Assembly: GCA_964547995.1 (NCBI GenBank)
Contig: CAZJRB010000003.1
Location: forward strand, 70,543 to 134,542
Origin: CAZJRB01 sp964547995
GTDB taxonomy: Bacteria > Planctomycetota > Planctomycetia > Pirellulales > Thermoguttaceae
DNA length: 64,000 nucleotides
Direction: 5' to 3'
Below, piece by piece: positions 35,195-44,699 of the stretch. Position numbers and translations under genes: made by a program. The first letter of the stretch is position 1, and every line of letters starts with the position of its first letter. The notes beneath the pieces were generated by a model. That model ran no database searches and was not told where the DNA came from. It was given only the letters and a program-made list of their open reading frames with translations.

Positions 35195-37228
35195 CTACTT
35201 CTTCTTCTTCGGCTGGTGCTTCTCTAAGAAGACCTTGGCTGCCTTGTCGTTTCTGGCCAGCCATACATCCATCTCGCCCGTGCCGCGATGCGCCCAGGCA
35301 TAATAGGGGATCAGCAACAGTTCGTGTTGGGCTATTTTCAGCGGCTTGTCTTCTTCGCCCAACTCCGCCGCCATGGCCTTTGCCTTGATCACTTCGATGC
35401 CGCCGAGCATGTTCTTTCGGAACTCCGCTGTCAGCTTAGCATCATCCGGCAAGATCAGACCATGCGTCTTGCCACCGTTGTCGGGCCATTCCGCACAGAA
35501 GACCATTGGCCCGCGCTCGACGGCGACCCGGCCCCGATCCGCCTCGACCTTTTCATTGGCCGTTACTCTCCGGATGGGCATCGGTAGGTTCAGTTCGATC
35601 GTGTCGCCCTTTTCCCATGTGCGGTCGAGAGTCACATACCCCTTGTTGACATCCAGTGCAACCGGTTTGCCATTTAGTTTGAGCGTTGCCTTCTCGCCAC
35701 TTTCATTCATGTATTTATAGAGGTCGGACGGCACGGGCGCATTTTGCGCCCAGCCCGGAATGCGAACCTTCAGCGCAAAACGGCACTCGCTCTTCGGGTC
35801 GACGGTCAACTTGACGTCGCCCGCCCACGGGTATCGCGTCTTCTGGATAATCGCGACCGTGTTGTCGCCGACCTTCAACTCGCCTTTGCCGCCCGCGTAG
35901 AGGTTGACATACACGTCGTTGCCTTTGACGGCGTAGACATAGCCGGGAACCGACGCGATGAATCGGGCGATATTGCCCGGGCAGCAGGCACACCCGAACC
36001 ACTCTGATCGTGCCGGCCTTCGACCGGTGCCGCTTGAGGAAAGCGTGTTGGGATAGAAAAACCGCTTGCCGTCAAGCGACACGCCGTCAATTACGTTGTT
36101 GTAGAGTGTACGCTCAAGCACATCGATATACTTGGCGTCGCCATGAAGCATGAACAGCCGATGGTTCCAGTAGACGTTTCCAATCCCCGCACACGTCTCG
36201 CAATAACAATGGTTGCCCAGCGCGTAGTCTTCCGTAAATCCTTCCGGCCCGCCCGGCTGGCCAAGACCGCCAGTGAGATACATCTTTGTGCCGACGATAT
36301 TCTCCCAGATCCTGTCGATCGCGGTGATGTACCGCTTGTCTCCGGTCAGCGTGGCGACGTCGGCCATTCCCGAATACATATACGTCGCCCGCACCGCGTG
36401 GCCGACGCCCTTCTCCTGGTCGACAACTCTCTTATGCGACTGGTCGTAGGTGCGGCCGTTGGGACCACGGGTGTCGAGCAGGAACTTCGCCAGGTCGAGA
36501 TATTTCTTTTCTCCCGTCGTGCGATACAGTTTACACAGCCCCATCTCGATGATCTGATGCCCCGCCCAACTCTCGTTCTTGCCGGGACCGAAAACCTCGC
36601 ACAGTAGGTCGGCATTCTTGGTAGCGATATCCAACATGGATTTCTTACCGGTCGCCAGATAGTGAGCCACGGCGGCCTCGTAGAAATGCCCCATATTGTA
36701 AAGCTCATGACTCAAGATACTGACCTTCTCCCATCGCTGTTTTCCTGCCCAGCCGTGAGGATGTTCGGGATTGATTGTGCGTGCGGTATACAGGTACCCA
36801 TCGGGCTCCTGGGCCGCCGCGATCTTCTCGATAAGCTCATCGAGATATTCTTCCATCTTCGGATCCGCCTTGACGGACAGGCCGAAGGAGGCCCCTTCCA
36901 GAATCTTGTAGATGTCGGTGTCATCGAAGCTATATCCCCGCACCTTGTCGTCTTCGAGCCGCTCACCGCGAAGCTTTTGGGCGGCCCTGACGAAGTTCCC
37001 GACCCTGCCGGTTTCCTCGCATTTCCCGAAAGCGTAGGGAATGGTTGCCGAACGGTTCGTTTCAATGCGAGGGGCCCAGAATTCATCGTCCAGATGAACT
37101 GCCGTGAAAGGCACCGGCTTGATGGTTTCGAGCTTGTCTTTGGGATCTTGAGCTTCAGATGTCGCAGAACCTAGCAACAACGCTGCCAGAATCATCAATG
37201 CGGTCGCTTCAGTCAATTGAGTTTTCAT
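35195..37228 (-). CDS. Secreted beta-L-arabinofuranosidase (GH127, HypBA1-like)
   Basis: 677 residues and the most canonical GH127 member here. A signal peptide (LAALLLGSATSEAQ) precedes the barrel, which has AAAQEPDGYLYTA, CYCETCAGIGNVYWNHRL (Glu-x-Cys of the zinc site) and FGCACCPGNIAR (Cys-x-Cys-Cys with the presumed nucleophile). A C-terminal domain (KVRIPGWAQNAPVPSDLY) follows. The characterised family releases beta-L-arabinofuranose from hydroxyproline-linked oligosaccharides. Only 15 bp separate it from araA upstream, so enzyme and isomerase are likely one transcript. Confidence 0.92.
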   Translation of the reverse strand: MKTQLTEATALMILAALLLGSATSEAQDPKDKLETIKPVPFTAVHLDDEFWAPRIETNRSATIPYAFGKCEETGRVGNFVRAAQKLRGERLEDDKVRGYSFDDTDIYKILEGASFGLSVKADPKMEEYLDELIEKIAAAQEPDGYLYTARTINPEHPHGWAGKQRWEKVSILSHELYNMGHFYEAAVAHYLATGKKSMLDIATKNADLLCEVFGPGKNESWAGHQIIEMGLCKLYRTTGEKKYLDLAKFLLDTRGPNGRTYDQSHKRVVDQEKGVGHAVRATYMYSGMADVATLTGDKRYITAIDRIWENIVGTKMYLTGGLGQPGGPEGFTEDYALGNHCYCETCAGIGNVYWNHRLFMLHGDAKYIDVLERTLYNNVIDGVSLDGKRFFYPNTLSSSGTGRRPARSEWFGCACCPGNIARFIASVPGYVYAVKGNDVYVNLYAGGKGELKVGDNTVAIIQKTRYPWAGDVKLTVDPKSECRFALKVRIPGWAQNAPVPSDLYKYMNESGEKATLKLNGKPVALDVNKGYVTLDRTWEKGDTIELNLPMPIRRVTANEKVEADRGRVAVERGPMVFCAEWPDNGGKTHGLILPDDAKLTAEFRKNMLGGIEVIKAKAMAAELGEEDKPLKIAQHELLLIPYYAWAHRGTGEMDVWLARNDKAAKVFLEKHQPKKKK

Positions 37229-37243
37229 TTTGTCGTCCTGTTT

Positions 37244-38755
37244 TCATTTGCGGTTCATCGGAGTTTGGCGCGAGTAAGACCGTGAACGGAGTTGTTGCTT
37301 GATGTCCCTTAATCGCGTCTGCCGGTCGATGAACAGACACTCGACCCCGGCCATCTCAGCAAGATCTTCGATCTGTTCGCTGGTCGCCGCTTGGCTGAAG
37401 GCCGTGTGGTGCGGACCGCCGGCATAGATCCATGCGGCGGCGGCCGTCTTCAAATCGGGACGCGGCGACCAGAGAGCATGGGCCACCGGCAACTTCGGTA
37501 AAGGCTGCGGCGGGGCAACCGCGTCGACCTCGTTGACCAGCATCCGGAATCGGTCGCCCAGATCGATCATCGCGACGTTTATCGCAGGACCGGGCGGCGC
37601 CGTGAAGACCAGGCGTACCGGGTCCCTCTTGCCACCGATCCCCAGCGGATGAATTTCGCACGAGGGGGCGTCGGCAGCCAACGTCGGACAGACTTCCAGC
37701 ATGTGTGCGCCAAGCACTTGAGGACCGTCCGGATGGAGATGGTACGTGTAATCCTCCATGAAGGATGTTCCGCCCGGCAACCCCGTGGTCATCGTTTTCG
37801 TGACGCGTACCAGGGCGGCCGTCTTCCAGTCCCCCTCCGCCCCAAAACCGTATCCGTCGGCCATCAGCCGCTGAACGGCGATGCCCGGCAGTTGTACCAG
37901 GCCGTGCAGGTCCTCGAACGTATCGGTAAATGCGCCGGCCCCGACGCTTTCGAGAAAGGCCCGCAGCCCCAGCTCCCCGCGCGCCGCATACCGCAACGAC
38001 TCGCGACGTTCGCCGCCGGGTTTGAGCGAGTCGACCATCGTGTACGCTTCGTCGTACTCCGCCACCAGCCGGTCGACGTCGGCGTCGCTGACGTCCTGGA
38101 TCCGTTTCACCAGATCGCCGACACCGTACCCGTTGACTTCTAATCCCAACTGCATCTGGGCTTCGACCTTGTCGCCTTCAGTCACGGCCACCTGACGCAT
38201 GTTATCGCCCAAGCGGGCAATCTTCAGATTCCGCATATCGTGGAAGGCGACCGCGGCGCGCATCCAGGCCGCCAAACGGTCCTGGACCTCCGCTTCCTGC
38301 CAATGCCCGACGACGACCTTCCGCGGCTTGCCGATTCTCGTGCAGATATAGCCGAACTCGCGGCCCCCGTGCGCCGACTGATTCAAGTTCATGAAGTCCA
38401 TGTCGATCGTTGCCCAGGAGAGGTCGCGGTTGAACTGCGTGTGCAAGTGAACCAGCGGCTTCGTCAAGACGAGCAATCCGGCAATCCACATCTTGGCGGG
38501 CGAAAACGTGTGCATCCAACAAACCAGTCCGACGCAGTTGGCCGAAGCGTTGGCCTCGAGACACAATTGGGTAATCGAATCGGGCGTCGTCACCACGGGC
38601 TTGAAGACCAGCCGGACAGGCAGGTTGTCCGACGCATTCAGTCCTTCGACGACCTGCTGACTGTTCGCAGCTACCTGTGCCAGTGCCTTATCACCATAGA
38701 GGTGCTGGCTGCCGGTGACGAACCACACTTCCAGGGGGACCAATCTCGCGTGCAT
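37244..38755 (-). CDS. araA: L-arabinose isomerase
   Basis: The start at 38755 places MHARLVPLEVWFVTGSQHLY at the N-terminus, the usual beginning of AraA; another ATG at 38791 is possible. About 503 residues with conserved active-site stretches GYGFGAEGDWKTAALVR (metal Glu), SFMEDYTYHL (metal Glu), HMLEVCP and GGPHHTAF (metal-site histidines), matching the bacterial AraA pattern. It converts L-arabinose to L-ribulose in the cytoplasm. araB and araD are not in the window. It diverges from the XylR-like regulator across a 281-bp region holding a 21-bp-spaced operator candidate. Confidence 0.95.
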   Translation of the reverse strand: MHARLVPLEVWFVTGSQHLYGDKALAQVAANSQQVVEGLNASDNLPVRLVFKPVVTTPDSITQLCLEANASANCVGLVCWMHTFSPAKMWIAGLLVLTKPLVHLHTQFNRDLSWATIDMDFMNLNQSAHGGREFGYICTRIGKPRKVVVGHWQEAEVQDRLAAWMRAAVAFHDMRNLKIARLGDNMRQVAVTEGDKVEAQMQLGLEVNGYGVGDLVKRIQDVSDADVDRLVAEYDEAYTMVDSLKPGGERRESLRYAARGELGLRAFLESVGAGAFTDTFEDLHGLVQLPGIAVQRLMADGYGFGAEGDWKTAALVRVTKTMTTGLPGGTSFMEDYTYHLHPDGPQVLGAHMLEVCPTLAADAPSCEIHPLGIGGKRDPVRLVFTAPPGPAINVAMIDLGDRFRMLVNEVDAVAPPQPLPKLPVAHALWSPRPDLKTAAAAWIYAGGPHHTAFSQAATSEQIEDLAEMAGVECLFIDRQTRLRDIKQQLRSRSYSRQTPMNRK

Positions 38756-38841
38756 GACTGGGGACTCGAATTCAAGGGGGGCTAACACCATGTGTGTATG
38801 GAATCCAACCATACCACGGTCGACTTGCGTTGCCGAGCCAA

Positions 38842-38872
38842 ACTTGCGAAAAAAAATGTCAATTTTGCGCAC
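38842..38872. promoter_or_regulatory. Candidate XylR/AraC-type operator between araA and the regulator
   Basis: TTGCGAAA at 38844 and TTGCGCAC at 38865 recur with a 21-bp period in the divergent intergenic region. A TATACT -10-like box at 38893-38898 lies about 25 bp downstream on the plus strand, so the second half-site would sit near the -35 position of the regulator promoter. A small AGACG/CGTCT palindrome follows at 38881-38893. The position suggests control of araA and autoregulation. Confidence 0.65.
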
Positions 38873-39036
38873 ACGCCGCTAGACGGATCGTCTATACTTG
38901 ATAGCAGGCCGCTCGGGCGCGGCAATATCCCAGCGTCCGCAGCACGTGGCCGCCAGAGAACTACGCCGAGAACCGCGAGCTTCTGACGATCTCGATCTCA
39001 AAATATCATGATTTCCAGCCGAAGGATCCTTGTTCT

Positions 39037-40209
39037 ATGAGAACGTCGCCACGAGTTGCCCTGCTGATCGAAACGGCCCGCGGATACGGGCGCGGCGTGC
39101 TGCGCGGTGTTGTGCGTTACGCCCGCATGCACGGACCCTGGGCGTTCTACGTCACGCCCGGTGATTTCAAGCAGGTCGTGCCGAAAATCAAACAGTGGGG
39201 GGGCACGGGTATCATCGCGCGGATCGAGACGCCGGAAATCGGCAGGGCGCTGCTGGCCACCAGACTACCTATCGTCGCCCTGGATCTAAGCAACGCACAG
39301 TTGACACCGGACAGTCCCTTCAGCCGATGCAGCGAATTGTCGTCGGACTCCCGTCACGCGGCAGAGTTGGCCGCCGAACATCTTCTGGATCGCGGATTCC
39401 GGCACTACGCTTTTGTGGGCATCGCTGGCCGCATCTGGTCGCAGCGGCGCGAGCAGTCCTTCTGTGAGCGAATCCGCCGGGCAGCGTTCGAAGTCCACGT
39501 CTACCCGGCGCCGCGACGAAAAACGGATCGGCAATGGGCCCGGGAACAGACCATTCTGGAAGATTGGCTGCGCGGACTGCCCAAGCCGGTTGGCCTGATG
39601 GCCTGCAACGACGATCGGGGACGCGAGGTTTTGGAGGCATGCCGCGGCGCGGGCCTGCGGGTTCCCGAGGAAGCGGCCGTAGTGGGGGTGGACAATGATG
39701 AATTGCTGTGCGAACTAGCCGACCCTCCCCTTTCCAGCGTGGCGCTGAATGCCGAGCGAGGCGGCTTCGACGCAGCGGCTCTCCTGGCCGGTTTGATGTC
39801 CCACCGGATCAGAAAGCCGCGGCGCATCATGACTGCGGCCCTGGATGTCGTTGCCCGCCGTTCGACCGACGTTACCGCCATCGAAGATTCCGAAGTCGCC
39901 AACGCCGTGCGATTCATCTACGAGAACGCGGGCGGGCCGTTGCGAATCGATGATATCGCCGACGAAATGGCCATCTCTCGACGCTCCTTGGAGATCCGTT
40001 TCGAGCGAGCCTTAGGCCGGACGCTCCATGAGGACATCCGGCGCGTGCGGCTTGAGCGCGCAATACGGTTGCTGCTGGAAACCGACCTTTCCATGACAAC
40101 GGTTGCCGAAACCTCGGGTTTCAACACGCCCAGCTATCTGGCTCAAGTTTTCAAGCGGCACACCGGCATGACCCCGGCCCAGTACCGCCGGCAGTCGCGC
40201 GGGGAGTAG
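39037..40209 (+). CDS. XylR-like transcriptional regulator (LacI-type sugar sensor plus AraC-type HTH)
   Basis: 390 residues from ATG 39037. Residues about 5-275 form a periplasmic-binding-protein-like sensor beginning RVALLIETARGYGRGVLRGV, with VGLMACNDDRGREVLEAC and AAVVGVDNDELL, the XylR/LacI effector-binding pattern. Residues about 285-388 form a tandem AraC helix-turn-helix (ISRRSLEIRFERALGRTL, VAETSGFNTPSYLAQVFKRH, TGMTPAQYRRQ). It is a cytoplasmic activator/repressor that senses a pentose-like sugar. Adjacent araA and GH127 genes make L-arabinose a reasonable ligand (inference). It is the best candidate to bind the GCGCAA direct repeats. Confidence 0.9.
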   Translation: MRTSPRVALLIETARGYGRGVLRGVVRYARMHGPWAFYVTPGDFKQVVPKIKQWGGTGIIARIETPEIGRALLATRLPIVALDLSNAQLTPDSPFSRCSELSSDSRHAAELAAEHLLDRGFRHYAFVGIAGRIWSQRREQSFCERIRRAAFEVHVYPAPRRKTDRQWAREQTILEDWLRGLPKPVGLMACNDDRGREVLEACRGAGLRVPEEAAVVGVDNDELLCELADPPLSSVALNAERGGFDAAALLAGLMSHRIRKPRRIMTAALDVVARRSTDVTAIEDSEVANAVRFIYENAGGPLRIDDIADEMAISRRSLEIRFERALGRTLHEDIRRVRLERAIRLLLETDLSMTTVAETSGFNTPSYLAQVFKRHTGMTPAQYRRQSRGE

Positions 40210-40322
40210 GCGGCAGGGCTTCCCGAGTACGCCGATCCATATATCCCCGGGCGCCGGCCGTGGCGATCTCAGTCGGTTGCCGCATTGCGGGCAGACGGGG
40301 TATGCCGTCTTTCCGATTGTCC

Positions 40323-40775
40323 TTACCAAAAAAACCTATCCGAGGGGAACGAAACGAGCCAAAGGGCGGGTAGGAAGTGAATTTGAGATGGCACGAACGA
40401 ACACGAAAACCGGTTGGCCAGCATGAAGAAACGCGGTTCTTGCACGTCGGCGCATACGGCTATGCCCCGGACGTTGGCCAGATGGTTCTTTCGAGCTTCA
40501 ATGACCCAAGGGACTCCGCCGCCGCATTCCAGAACCGGTTGCCAGCCGTAGACGTTCTCATTTGGGCGCCTGACGATACACCGATCGACCAGCTCGACCA
40601 TCCTCTTGAACTTCGGATCTTGCTTGCTCGAGAAACCTTCAATCTGCCCCCAGACGCCGGCTTCTGCGGCCAGCGGAGCCATCAGGATTCGGCTCTCCTC
40701 CGGTTGCGCGGGATTGACGAGCGCTCGCTCGGGTTGCCGGGCCAGTTCTTCGCCAAAGAGTTCCTTTTCTTTCAT
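40323..40775 (-). pseudogene. C-terminal fragment of a larger protein, fused behind a start codon
   Basis: 150 codons from ATG 40775, two bases after the stop of the upstream gene. The segment reads PEESRILMAPLAAEAG and QPVLECGGGVPWVIEARKNH, which looks like the closing part of a long protein. I associate this pattern with large planctomycetal secreted proteins related to hydrazine-synthase-alpha-like modules, but only loosely. There is no signal peptide and no complete domain. After IEARKNHLANVRG the sequence degenerates. Probably a deletion remnant; function not assignable. Confidence 0.5.
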
Positions 40776-40777
40776 GT

Positions 40778-42448
40778 CTATTTCCAGTCGATCAGCCCCG
40801 CGCTGACATTGGGGGCCAAATCAGTCTTGCCGACCGTGCGGACCACCAGGGTGTTCTTGCCGGCCTTCAACGTCTTGCGGGCTTCTTCCGGGATGTGGAC
40901 CGCTCCAAAGTCGGCCAGACCAACGAGCTTCTTCTTGACGAAAACACCATTCATAAGAATTTCGATATCGCCACCACTCCACTTGATCTTCAGATAGGGA
41001 TTTTCCAGTCCGACCTTCTCAAGAGAAAGGGTACGCGTCAGTATGATCCGCCCCGCTTTGTCCACGCTCTTTGTCCAGTCTTCGGCCGAGGCTGGCACTA
41101 CATCGATCACCTTGCGATTCTCATGGGCCGTGTTGCGGGCGCGCAGACCGTATTTGGCGTAGCTCCAGTTCTTATCCCAAAGCAGTTCTTCAGGGCGCTT
41201 CTTGATTACATTGACGCAGCGTCCAAAGGGGCCGGCCTCCACACGGTAGTCGTATGCGGCACCCGTCGTGAAGGGTAGCCGTGGGACTATGTCCTCATAG
41301 CCTTCCCAGTTCAGGTAGGACCCGTACATCGCCAGCATATATCCTGCATAGTCGCCGGTTATGAGGCTCTTCCAGGGCTCGCCCTCGATGATCAGCTTCG
41401 AATGACCATCCAATGCCTCGAGCAGCTCCTTGCGGCGATGAGGCGATTCCAGCAGGCACTGCACCATCATCTCGGAGGTGTTGCGATTGACGCTTACCGC
41501 CCCCTTTCTAGTCTGCTCCTGGGTCTCGATCAGCTTGTCGGCCCGTACATGTCTGTAGGGGAGATTTTCCACCCCCATGTAGCCAACCAGGCGGGACATC
41601 CCCTTCATAGTATCGGCTGTGGTGCCGTAGCCGCGCCAAGCCCCGCCCGTAGGATTGCCTTTTGGCCCGTGAAACATGCCCGTATGCGGGCTTAGTCGCG
41701 ATAGGGCCAGCTCAACGGCGCGTTCCAAAACCGGGATGTAATCGGTCTGTCCCTCGTGAATCAGTTTCAGCATGGTTGAAACGGTGGCTAATCCATGGTT
41801 CATATTGCCACCGGCAACCTGCTTCAAAGTTGCGTCCACGTCCGGTTCCGCGGCTCGGAAGGCACCGATTTCATACAGAGGCTCACTTCCAAGCAGGGTC
41901 AAGATGCCGGGGATATATTGACCATTGCATTGTTTAGGGTCGCCCCTCCCGGTGATGGGGTTGCGGAATGAACCATCCTTCAGCTGCCAGCTCTGCCAGA
42001 ACTTGATGGCCTTTTCATGATTCGCTTTTGAATAGTCGGGGATCTTCCCCAGAGAGCCGTATTGGGTGAAGAGTTGCACGTAGATACGAAGGGTCAACAC
42101 TTCATCCCAGCGGATGTCACCGCTGAACTCCTTGTTGTCCTCGCAGTAGAACCAACGACCGTGTTTTTTGTACTCCTTCCTGTGGCGCTGAACGCACAGC
42201 TCGGTAAACTTCTGGTTGAACTCCACTGCCATTGGCGGTTGCGGCTGCGTCTCGCTAACGCGCAGCACCTTGATATAGTCGGGAACGTACTGCTTCAGTT
42301 TCCGCTGTTGTTCCACGGTCAGATTCCCCGGCAGTGGCGGATGAAGCCAAAACGAAAACGGCTCCTGGCCCTGGGCTGAACCAGGAGTGATCAAGGTTGA
42401 CAGCAGCATGACTGCCGGAAGAATTGCTCTTGTTATATTGTTCTGCAT
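40778..42448 (-). CDS. Secreted protein of unknown function, helical barrel plus galactose-binding-like C-terminus
   Basis: The start at 42448 gives 556 residues with a signal peptide (AILPAVMLLSTLITPGSAQ). Residues about 80-420 are helix-rich with tryptophan/glycine motifs (WQSWQLKDGSFRNPITG, MNHGLATVSTMLKLI), suggesting a terpenoid-synthase/alpha-barrel type fold. The final 120 residues look like a jelly-roll (LKIKWSGGDIEILMNG, LKAGKNTLVVRTVG), as in sugar-binding domains of GH2 enzymes. I do not recognise a catalytic signature. The location at the head of the regulator-proximal block suggests glycan handling. Confidence 0.6.
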   Translation of the reverse strand: MQNNITRAILPAVMLLSTLITPGSAQGQEPFSFWLHPPLPGNLTVEQQRKLKQYVPDYIKVLRVSETQPQPPMAVEFNQKFTELCVQRHRKEYKKHGRWFYCEDNKEFSGDIRWDEVLTLRIYVQLFTQYGSLGKIPDYSKANHEKAIKFWQSWQLKDGSFRNPITGRGDPKQCNGQYIPGILTLLGSEPLYEIGAFRAAEPDVDATLKQVAGGNMNHGLATVSTMLKLIHEGQTDYIPVLERAVELALSRLSPHTGMFHGPKGNPTGGAWRGYGTTADTMKGMSRLVGYMGVENLPYRHVRADKLIETQEQTRKGAVSVNRNTSEMMVQCLLESPHRRKELLEALDGHSKLIIEGEPWKSLITGDYAGYMLAMYGSYLNWEGYEDIVPRLPFTTGAAYDYRVEAGPFGRCVNVIKKRPEELLWDKNWSYAKYGLRARNTAHENRKVIDVVPASAEDWTKSVDKAGRIILTRTLSLEKVGLENPYLKIKWSGGDIEILMNGVFVKKKLVGLADFGAVHIPEEARKTLKAGKNTLVVRTVGKTDLAPNVSAGLIDWK

Positions 42449-42495
42449 GTTAGTTCTTTGAAAACCTCGCATTGGAAACTCCTTTGAAAATTAGG

Positions 42496-42537
42496 CTAGT
42501 GGGGATAGATCTCGGCGATGTCGTCCCACGTGCGAAG
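42496..42537 (-). pseudogene. Short C-terminal scrap next to the 55-bp repeat
   Basis: Directly beyond the repeat the minus strand reads LRTWDDIAEIYPH followed by TAG at 42496-42498, resembling the last residues of a secreted-protein gene. Nothing upstream of the repeat continues it. It marks the distal side of a breakpoint. The rest of the 207-bp gap shows nothing else. Confidence 0.35.
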
Positions 42538-42591
42538 CTGATAGGAAATTTGATTGGGCTCCACTGAGCGGCAGGACCCGGGGGGGTGGGG
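42537..42591. repeat. 55-bp direct repeat, copy 1
   Basis: 54 of 55 bases are identical, in the same orientation, to 44700-44754 (one A/C difference). It includes AAATTTGATTGGGCTCC and a run of seven or more G. The two copies bracket a 2.2-kb block holding the alpha-glucuronidase-like gene and a GH2 fragment. Each copy lies where a coding sequence is truncated. Confidence 0.9.
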
Positions 42592-42655
42592 GGGTCAGGG
42601 GTTCAGCCGGTGCTTCAGTATCTTCAGGCACGCCCGTATCACCCTGACCGATCGC

Positions 42656-44320
42656 TCATGGCTTGCCGACCCCGGCGTACTTGCAGAACCGGCTCACCCA
42701 TCCCATCCAGTCGTGGTAGGACCCGCGCCGCAACTTCCAGCTTTGCCCGCGCCACGACAGCTCAACCGTCTTGGGCGTCTGGGCTTTGTAGAGATTGACG
42801 ACCTCGGCCAGGTGGGTCTCGATCTGCCTGGCCAGCTCGGCCTTTTCCGCCTCGCCCTCCACGCGCCGCCGGCGGGCGTCTGTCAGCCACGCGAGCTGCA
42901 TGTGGCAGAACATCTCCAGCAGGAAGCGGTTCTCCTGGAGCTTCCAGCGAAAGAACTCATGCGCCCCAGCGGGCAGGTCGGGTTTGGCCTTGTCCAGGAG
43001 TTCCAGGCTCCGGTCGGCCGAGGCGAGCTGCGCGGCGAAGGCCGCTTGCTTGCGGCGGATGATCTCCACGTCGCCGACGAGGATCCGGTCGTACGTGGGC
43101 TGGAGGGACCTGTCCCACTTGGCCGGGGAATGAAGCACGTCAAAGGGATCGCCGATCTTGCGGATGGCGGGGGTGATGTCGCGAGAGTAGCCGAAGGATT
43201 CGCGTTCGACGCAGATGGCCTCGGCCACCACCTCGCCGGTCGGATACAGGGCCTCGACCATCGTCGGCGCCGCCTTGGGGCCGAACAGCTCGGTGGCGAA
43301 CTTCAGCCAGATCTTCTTCTCGTCCGCGCACCGTCCGGAGGCGTAAAGCCCGATGAACCACAGGTCGGCCTCCTGGGCCTGCCCATAGCACGTGGCCCCG
43401 TAGCGGTCCACCCGGACGCTGATGCCGTCGCAGCGGTGCGTGCGGGCGTATTCGAGTTGCCGCTTGAGAACGTCGGTGGTGCAGCGGGCGACGTGGGTGA
43501 GCTTGTCATATTCGCCGGCAATGTCGAATTCCACGTACTGGTCGCGATCGCCCGCCTTGCCGATGAACGGGTTGTCCACTCCCCGCATGTGCCAGTCCTG
43601 GGGCACGCACTTGCTCATCACGATCACGTCGCCGGGCATCCGCTTCAGCGACTCCATGACGACGTCCGCCTCCTTCACGTACCACAGGAAGGTGCGGAAG
43701 ATCAGCTTCTTGCCGGCCTGGCGAAGCTCGTCGTTGACCACGGTGACCAGCTTGGTCAGCACGTCGGCGTTCTGAGTCACCCACAGCTCGCTCTCGACCA
43801 CCGTGAGGACGAAGTAGTCCACCTCGGGCAGGAGCTTGCAGAAACCGCGGTAGCGCTCGCGCAGCAGCGTCCAGAGCTTCTCGTTGTCCAGCGTGGGCTT
43901 TCCGATTCCTTCGGGCAGATCGCACAACTCGTGGACCCAGACCGACAGCGTCATGCCCTGGTCCTTGATGAATTTGAAGTGGCCCGTCTGGTCCGCCCAT
44001 TGGCGCAGCGCCTGGAGCTTGGGCACCGTGCGCTCCTCGGTCTGGATCGTGACGTCGTTGAAGCCCAGATCGGCCGCCAGCTTCACCAGGTCGCGGTTCA
44101 GATTCAGTTTGATCCCGTCGAATCGCGGCCCGGTGACCTTGGTGCCCATCGCGTCGGGCGGCCCGCTTCGCGAAGGCGTGCCAAACGAGATGGAGCGGTA
44201 CTGGAAGGGCGAATCCCACGACTTGCAGCCCTCGACGCGGATCTCGGCGGCGGCCACGGGGACGACCAGCAGCCCCGTCACGACCAGGGACGATACGATT
44301 CCACACATGACTCTCGACAT
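42656..44320 (-). CDS. Secreted TIM-barrel glycosidase, alpha-glucuronidase (GH67)-like
   Basis: The start at 44320 follows AAGGAG and gives 554 residues with a signal peptide (GIVSSLVVTGLLVVPVAAA). The barrel region (about 60-380) includes LTVVESELWVTQNADVL, MSKCVPQDWHMRGVDNPFIG, QYVEFDIAGEYDKL and HRCDGISVRVDRYG. This arrangement resembles GH67 alpha-glucuronidases and related planctomycetal families, with acidic residues in the ESE and EFD/GEY motifs as catalytic candidates. The C-terminal 150 residues are helical. The direct repeats on both sides suggest the gene sits in a rearranged block. Substrate uncertain. Confidence 0.65.
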   Translation of the reverse strand: MSRVMCGIVSSLVVTGLLVVPVAAAEIRVEGCKSWDSPFQYRSISFGTPSRSGPPDAMGTKVTGPRFDGIKLNLNRDLVKLAADLGFNDVTIQTEERTVPKLQALRQWADQTGHFKFIKDQGMTLSVWVHELCDLPEGIGKPTLDNEKLWTLLRERYRGFCKLLPEVDYFVLTVVESELWVTQNADVLTKLVTVVNDELRQAGKKLIFRTFLWYVKEADVVMESLKRMPGDVIVMSKCVPQDWHMRGVDNPFIGKAGDRDQYVEFDIAGEYDKLTHVARCTTDVLKRQLEYARTHRCDGISVRVDRYGATCYGQAQEADLWFIGLYASGRCADEKKIWLKFATELFGPKAAPTMVEALYPTGEVVAEAICVERESFGYSRDITPAIRKIGDPFDVLHSPAKWDRSLQPTYDRILVGDVEIIRRKQAAFAAQLASADRSLELLDKAKPDLPAGAHEFFRWKLQENRFLLEMFCHMQLAWLTDARRRRVEGEAEKAELARQIETHLAEVVNLYKAQTPKTVELSWRGQSWKLRRGSYHDWMGWVSRFCKYAGVGKP

Positions 44321-44378
44321 CGGTTTCTCCTTGCGTTTTCCCAACGGATTTCAGACCCCGGAATCTCATCTGGCCGGA

Positions 44379-44699
44379 TCACGGCCCCCGCGCGACGATC
44401 TCGATGGCGGCGCCTTCCAGTCCGTTGGACTTCGCCGTCAGGCGGACGTTCCCCTCCCGGCGCAGCGCGCGAAGGACGGCGAGCGCGCGGCCACGCCAGG
44501 CCTTGACCTCCCCGGACGGGTAGCAGACGTCCGCCAGCGAGCTGCCGTTGTCCACGCCCGCCAACCGGGCTGCCCCCTCCACCGAGAACCGCACCAGGTT
44601 TTCCGCGTCCGGGACGCGCGTGCCGCGCTCATCCACGACCCGCATCCGCACGTGGGCGAGGTCCTGCCCGTCGGCCTTCAGCGCCTTGCGATCCGTCTC
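44379..44699 (-). pseudogene. C-terminal fragment of a GH2 beta-galactosidase-like gene
   Basis: The frame beginning at the repeat (44700) reads LKADGQDLAHVRMRVVDERG, VDNGSSLADVCYPSGE and GNVRLTAKSNGLEGAAIEI, then stops at 44379. This is the characteristic final beta-sandwich of GH2 glycosidases (usually 700-1000 residues). The start, catalytic barrel and nucleophile are all missing, replaced abruptly by the 55-bp repeat. It cannot be an active enzyme. Confidence 0.78.
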
